Positions 61,664 to 64,000 of a stretch of DNA of 64,000 nt are shown here, piece after piece. The stretch covers positions 248,001 to 312,000 of the forward strand of contig NZ_JAQBNR010000021.1 in assembly GCF_028288465.1 (NCBI RefSeq), given 5' to 3'. Source of the DNA: Ferruginibacter sp. GTDB lineage: Bacteria > Bacteroidota > Bacteroidia > Chitinophagales > Chitinophagaceae. The position numbers and the translations under genes were made by a program. Numbering within the stretch: position 1 is the stretch's first letter; each line of letters opens with the position of its first letter. The notes under the pieces are model-generated. The model searched no databases and had not been told where the DNA came from. It saw nothing but the letters and a program-made list of their open reading frames with translations.

Positions 61664-62029
61664 AATACCGGATGGAACGCTGATGGCGCAGATGAAACAG
61701 ATCTAAAACGGATAATTAAGGAAGGCTTTTTTGTCAGTGTCAATCCGTAAAATCAGTCTCATCAGCATTCCATCAAAAAATCAGTGCAAATCCGCAAAAT
61801 CAGCGCAATCAGCGTTCTATCCATTTTTCAAATAATTTTTATATCTTGCACAAAAATTATTACCATCAAATCTTCGCAAAACATATCCTATTTTCTCAGC
61901 AATAATCTTGATTTGCTGAATCACTAAGTTCACACTTCGCTCACTCTCCCATTGCCGGAGAGGAGGTTTTCTATTTCCGCCCACTTTATTGAATTTAATA
62001 GCTTTTATTAATTAGTCAACTTTATCATC
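61664..62029. other. Intergenic region with repeats and hairpin
   Basis: The 366-base spacer holds a repeat element (61671-61821) and a short hairpin CTCTCC/GGAGAG (61944-61962) that may end the upstream transcript. No open frame is convincing. A promoter for rocD must lie here, but I see no exact TAnnTTTG. Confidence 0.5.
61671..61821. repeat. Intergenic repeat element with inverted and direct units
   Basis: GATGGAACGCTGATG (61671-61685) is inverted as CATCAGCATTCCATC (61760-61774), 14 of 15 positions matching. The right half carries two direct units of 41 bases, 61734-61774 and 61781-61821, identical at about three quarters of positions and built on AATCCG and AAAATCAG cores. Confidence 0.65.
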
Positions 62030-63265
62030 ATGCAATCAACTATCAACTTATCCGCCAATACGCGACATTATATTGACCTGGAAGAAAAATACGGGGCACA
62101 CAATTATCATCCCTTACCGGTTGTATTAAATCGGGGTGAAGGTGTTTTTGTGTGGGATGTGGGTGGTAAACGTTACTATGATTTTTTAAGTGGCTACTCA
62201 GCTGTCAACCAGGGGCATTGTCATCCAAAAATAATTGCTGCCCTCACAAGGCAGGCCAGCCAGCTAACTCTTACCAGCAGGGCCTTTCACAACAGTTTGC
62301 TGGGCGAGTATGAACAGATTATAACAACCTATTTTGGATATGATAAAGTACTGCCGATGAACACGGGAGTTGAGGCGGTTGAAACGGCATTGAAACTTGC
62401 CCGCAAATGGGCCTATGAAGTAAAAAAAGTGGCCCCGAACCAGGCGGTGATTGTAACCTGCGAAAGCAATTTTCATGGCCGCACAACGGGCGTAATCACG
62501 TTCAGCACTGACCCTTCTGCTAAAAATAATTTCGGCCCTTTCACCGGCGGATACACTACTGTAGACTACAATAATTTGGCGGCGTTGGAAAAATCTTTCC
62601 AGGATAAAAATGTGGCTGCCTTTCTTTTTGAACCGATCCAGGGCGAAGCGGGCGTAATGGTACCGGATGAAGGATATTTAACCGGTGTGAGAAATTTATG
62701 CACCGAATACAATGTGCTGATGATTGCGGATGAAATTCAAACAGGGCTAGCCCGTACCGGGAAGATGCTGGCATGCGATCATGAAAATGTTCGTCCGGAT
62801 ATTTTAATTCTCGGCAAGGCGCTCAGTGGTGGCGTATTGCCGGTAAGTGCAGTACTTGCAAACGACAAAATCATGCTGACTATCAAGCCCGGCGAACATG
62901 GCAGCACCTATGGTGGCAACCCGCTGGCATGCGCTGTGGCCATTGCAGCATTGGCAGTTTTGAAAGATGAAAACATGTGCGAGAACGCCGAAGTAATGGG
63001 CGAATTATTACGCAGCGAAATACGAAAACTGAACTCGCCATTTATTTCACTGGTACGGGGAAAAGGATTATTGAACGCCATTGTAATAAAACACAGCAAC
63101 CCGGAAGCCGCATGGGATTTGTGTTTAACCCTAAAAGAAAACGGGTTGTTAGCCAAACCAACACACGGCGACAAGATACGTTTTGCGCCACCGTTGCTGA
63201 TAACAAAAGAGCAGGTGATAGATTGCGTGAGTATTATTGATAGAAGTTTGAAGACGTTGGGATAG
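62030..63265 (+). CDS. rocD: Ornithine aminotransferase
   Basis: RocD transfers the delta-amino group of ornithine to 2-oxoglutarate, giving glutamate-5-semialdehyde. The 411-residue protein is a class III PLP aminotransferase with the start [19 protein letters not shown] typical of ornithine enzymes, [41 protein letters not shown], the PLP-binding K263 in ILGKALSGG and [12 protein letters not shown]. Acetylornithine transaminases are similar, but the YGAHNY and [11 protein letters not shown] segments point to RocD. It ends at a good terminator and follows ALDH7. Confidence 0.93.
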   Translation: MQSTINLSANTRHYIDLEEKYGAHNYHPLPVVLNRGEGVFVWDVGGKRYYDFLSGYSAVNQGHCHPKIIAALTRQASQLTLTSRAFHNSLLGEYEQIITTYFGYDKVLPMNTGVEAVETALKLARKWAYEVKKVAPNQAVIVTCESNFHGRTTGVITFSTDPSAKNNFGPFTGGYTTVDYNNLAALEKSFQDKNVAAFLFEPIQGEAGVMVPDEGYLTGVRNLCTEYNVLMIADEIQTGLARTGKMLACDHENVRPDILILGKALSGGVLPVSAVLANDKIMLTIKPGEHGSTYGGNPLACAVAIAALAVLKDENMCENAEVMGELLRSEIRKLNSPFISLVRGKGLLNAIVIKHSNPEAAWDLCLTLKENGLLAKPTHGDKIRFAPPLLITKEQVIDCVSIIDRSLKTLG

Positions 63266-63383
63266 AACTTCAACAAAGATGCACATGGTCTGTATGAACA
63301 ATTTAGCCCAGGCATTTGGCAAAACCCGAAAATATGATGGAGCTTGAACCAGTCAAACTTTCAATTTCATTTAAATAATTTAT

Positions 63384-63413
63384 AAGCCGGATATTGATTC
63401 CGGCTTTATTTTT
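63384..63413 (+). terminator. Intrinsic terminator of rocD
   Basis: AAGCCGGA and TCCGGCTT form an 8-bp stem with a seven-base loop, followed by TATTTTTA. It is about 120 bases past the rocD stop. Confidence 0.75.
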
Positions 63414-63474
63414 ATACCTCCATGATCTGCTGAATTGCTTAATTTTAAAAACTGATTTAATAAAACTTTCATTT

Positions 63475-64000
63475 ATGGAACATACCACCCGCAAAGATTT
63501 TCTACAGACCTCCGGATTTCTACTTGCCATGGCTGTTACAGGCAGTTCTTTTGATCTGAAAAAGAAAATGCCATTGCTCTCTTTTTCTACGCTCGGTTGC
63601 CCCGACTGGACCTTTCAGCAAATTGTTGACTTTGCGGTTGCAAATAAATTCGCTGGTCTTGAATTGCGGGGCATTTTGCGTGAGCTCGATTTGAATAAAT
63701 GCAAAGAATTCAGCAGCGCAGAAAGTATCGCAGCAACCAACAAACTGATGAAGGAAAAAGGGTTGCATTTTTCAGATCTTGGTTCATCTGCGGCAATGCA
63801 CCATAGTGATGCAACTGAGCGAAAGAAAAACCTGGACGATGCCAAACGTTTTATTGACCTGGCGCAAAAAATAGATTGTCCCAACGTTCGGGTATTCCCG
63901 AACAATTTGCCGAAAGAAGTCGACCGCAATGTTACCATTGATTTGATTACACAGGGTTTGATTGAACTGGGCGAATATGCAAAGGGAAGCAATGTAACAG
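63475..64000 (+). CDS. Sugar phosphate isomerase/epimerase-like protein with Tat-like signal, cut by the window edge
   Basis: From the ATG at 63475 the frame is open to the last base (175 codons seen). The start MEHTTRKDFLQTSGFLLAMA is a Tat-like or lipoprotein-free export leader with a TRKDFL core in place of a double arginine. The mature part opens with LLSFSTLGCPDWTFQQIVDFA and then KFAGLELRGI, the typical first strands of the xylose-isomerase-like TIM barrel (AP endonuclease 2 superfamily). Later DLGSSAAMHHSD and CPNVRVFPNNLPKE fit further strands with metal ligands. These proteins interconvert sugars or sugar phosphates; those with export leaders in Bacteroidota are mostly uncharacterised. 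The C-terminal half is missing. Confidence 0.85.
   Translation, partial: MEHTTRKDFLQTSGFLLAMAVTGSSFDLKKKMPLLSFSTLGCPDWTFQQIVDFAVANKFAGLELRGILRELDLNKCKEFSSAESIAATNKLMKEKGLHFSDLGSSAAMHHSDATERKKNLDDAKRFIDLAQKIDCPNVRVFPNNLPKEVDRNVTIDLITQGLIELGEYAKGSNVT

Overview
The window looks like chromosomal DNA of a member of the Bacteroidota, most likely Chitinophagaceae or a close relative. The grounds are: type IX secretion (T9SS) sorting domains of type A (6606-7766) and type B (52382-56860); promoter boxes of the Bacteroidota TAnnTTTG type, several with a TTG about 19-20 bp upstream; marker families such as DUF4270, DUF6089, DUF6799, DUF6807 and a long-form IspH; moderate AT richness; and short intergenic spaces with strong hairpin terminators. 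I found no rRNA, tRNA, CRISPR array, phage, plasmid or transposase gene.

Layout. 1-2.0 kb: a GH13 amylase-like gene followed by a truncated-by-window DUF6807 gene, probably one operon. 2.2-8.5 kb: ispH, small exported and outer-membrane proteins, a TrmH-type methyltransferase, a PH/SHOCT membrane protein and a T9SS cargo. 9.2-15.1 kb: three exported carbohydrate enzymes on the minus strand (GH35, a GH109-like oxidoreductase-fold glycosidase, a GH95-like protein) without SusC/SusD. 15.2-18.3 kb: an orphan moaE, a candidate structured small RNA that may be a 6S RNA, and a BlaI/BlaR1-type repressor-sensor pair with two visible operator dyads. 18.3-23.5 kb: an AI-2E permease, a DUF892 stress protein, and a DUF6600 gene cut in two by one amber codon. 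23.5-28.8 kb: a large metallopeptidase-like/beta-propeller/beta-barrel protein, a Gfo/Idh/MocA oxidoreductase, a His-rich small membrane protein and a methyltransferase-like membrane protein. 29.3-44.6 kb: housekeeping genes (DinB-like, hutH, tcdA, a TlpA-like protein, a BNR-repeat protein, an FKBP lipoprotein, nrnA, ndk, TraB/GumN, a UbiD-type decarboxylase, rluF, rlmB, metK). 44.7-49.1 kb: the DUF4270, glycogen-synthase-like, panC and flippase-like genes. 49.2-56.9 kb: ppk1, ppx and a giant PKD-repeat T9SS protein. 57.1-64 kb: panB, a BtuB-like TonB receptor, an ALDH7 dehydrogenase, ornithine aminotransferase and the start of a sugar isomerase-like protein.

How the genes fit together. panC and panB lie about 9 kb apart and supply two steps of pantothenate synthesis. 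ppk1 and ppx are adjacent and make and degrade polyphosphate; both appear to start with TTG. rlmB, the trmH-like gene, rluF and tcdA modify rRNA or tRNA. ALDH7 and ornithine aminotransferase point to lysine and ornithine catabolism. GH35, GH109-like and GH95-like genes suggest a glycan-trimming set.

I do not see a clear multi-gene defence or biosynthetic system of a new kind. The most interesting items are the candidate 6S-like RNA (about 15921-16028), the HExxH/beta-propeller/outer-membrane protein (23505-26336), the BlaR1-type sensor with a TonB-plug-like tail (16259-17890) and its operators, the amber-split DUF6600 gene (21325-22674), the altered conserved residues of the GH95-like protein, the catalytic-motif-free glycogen-synthase-like protein, and two families of short intergenic repeats.
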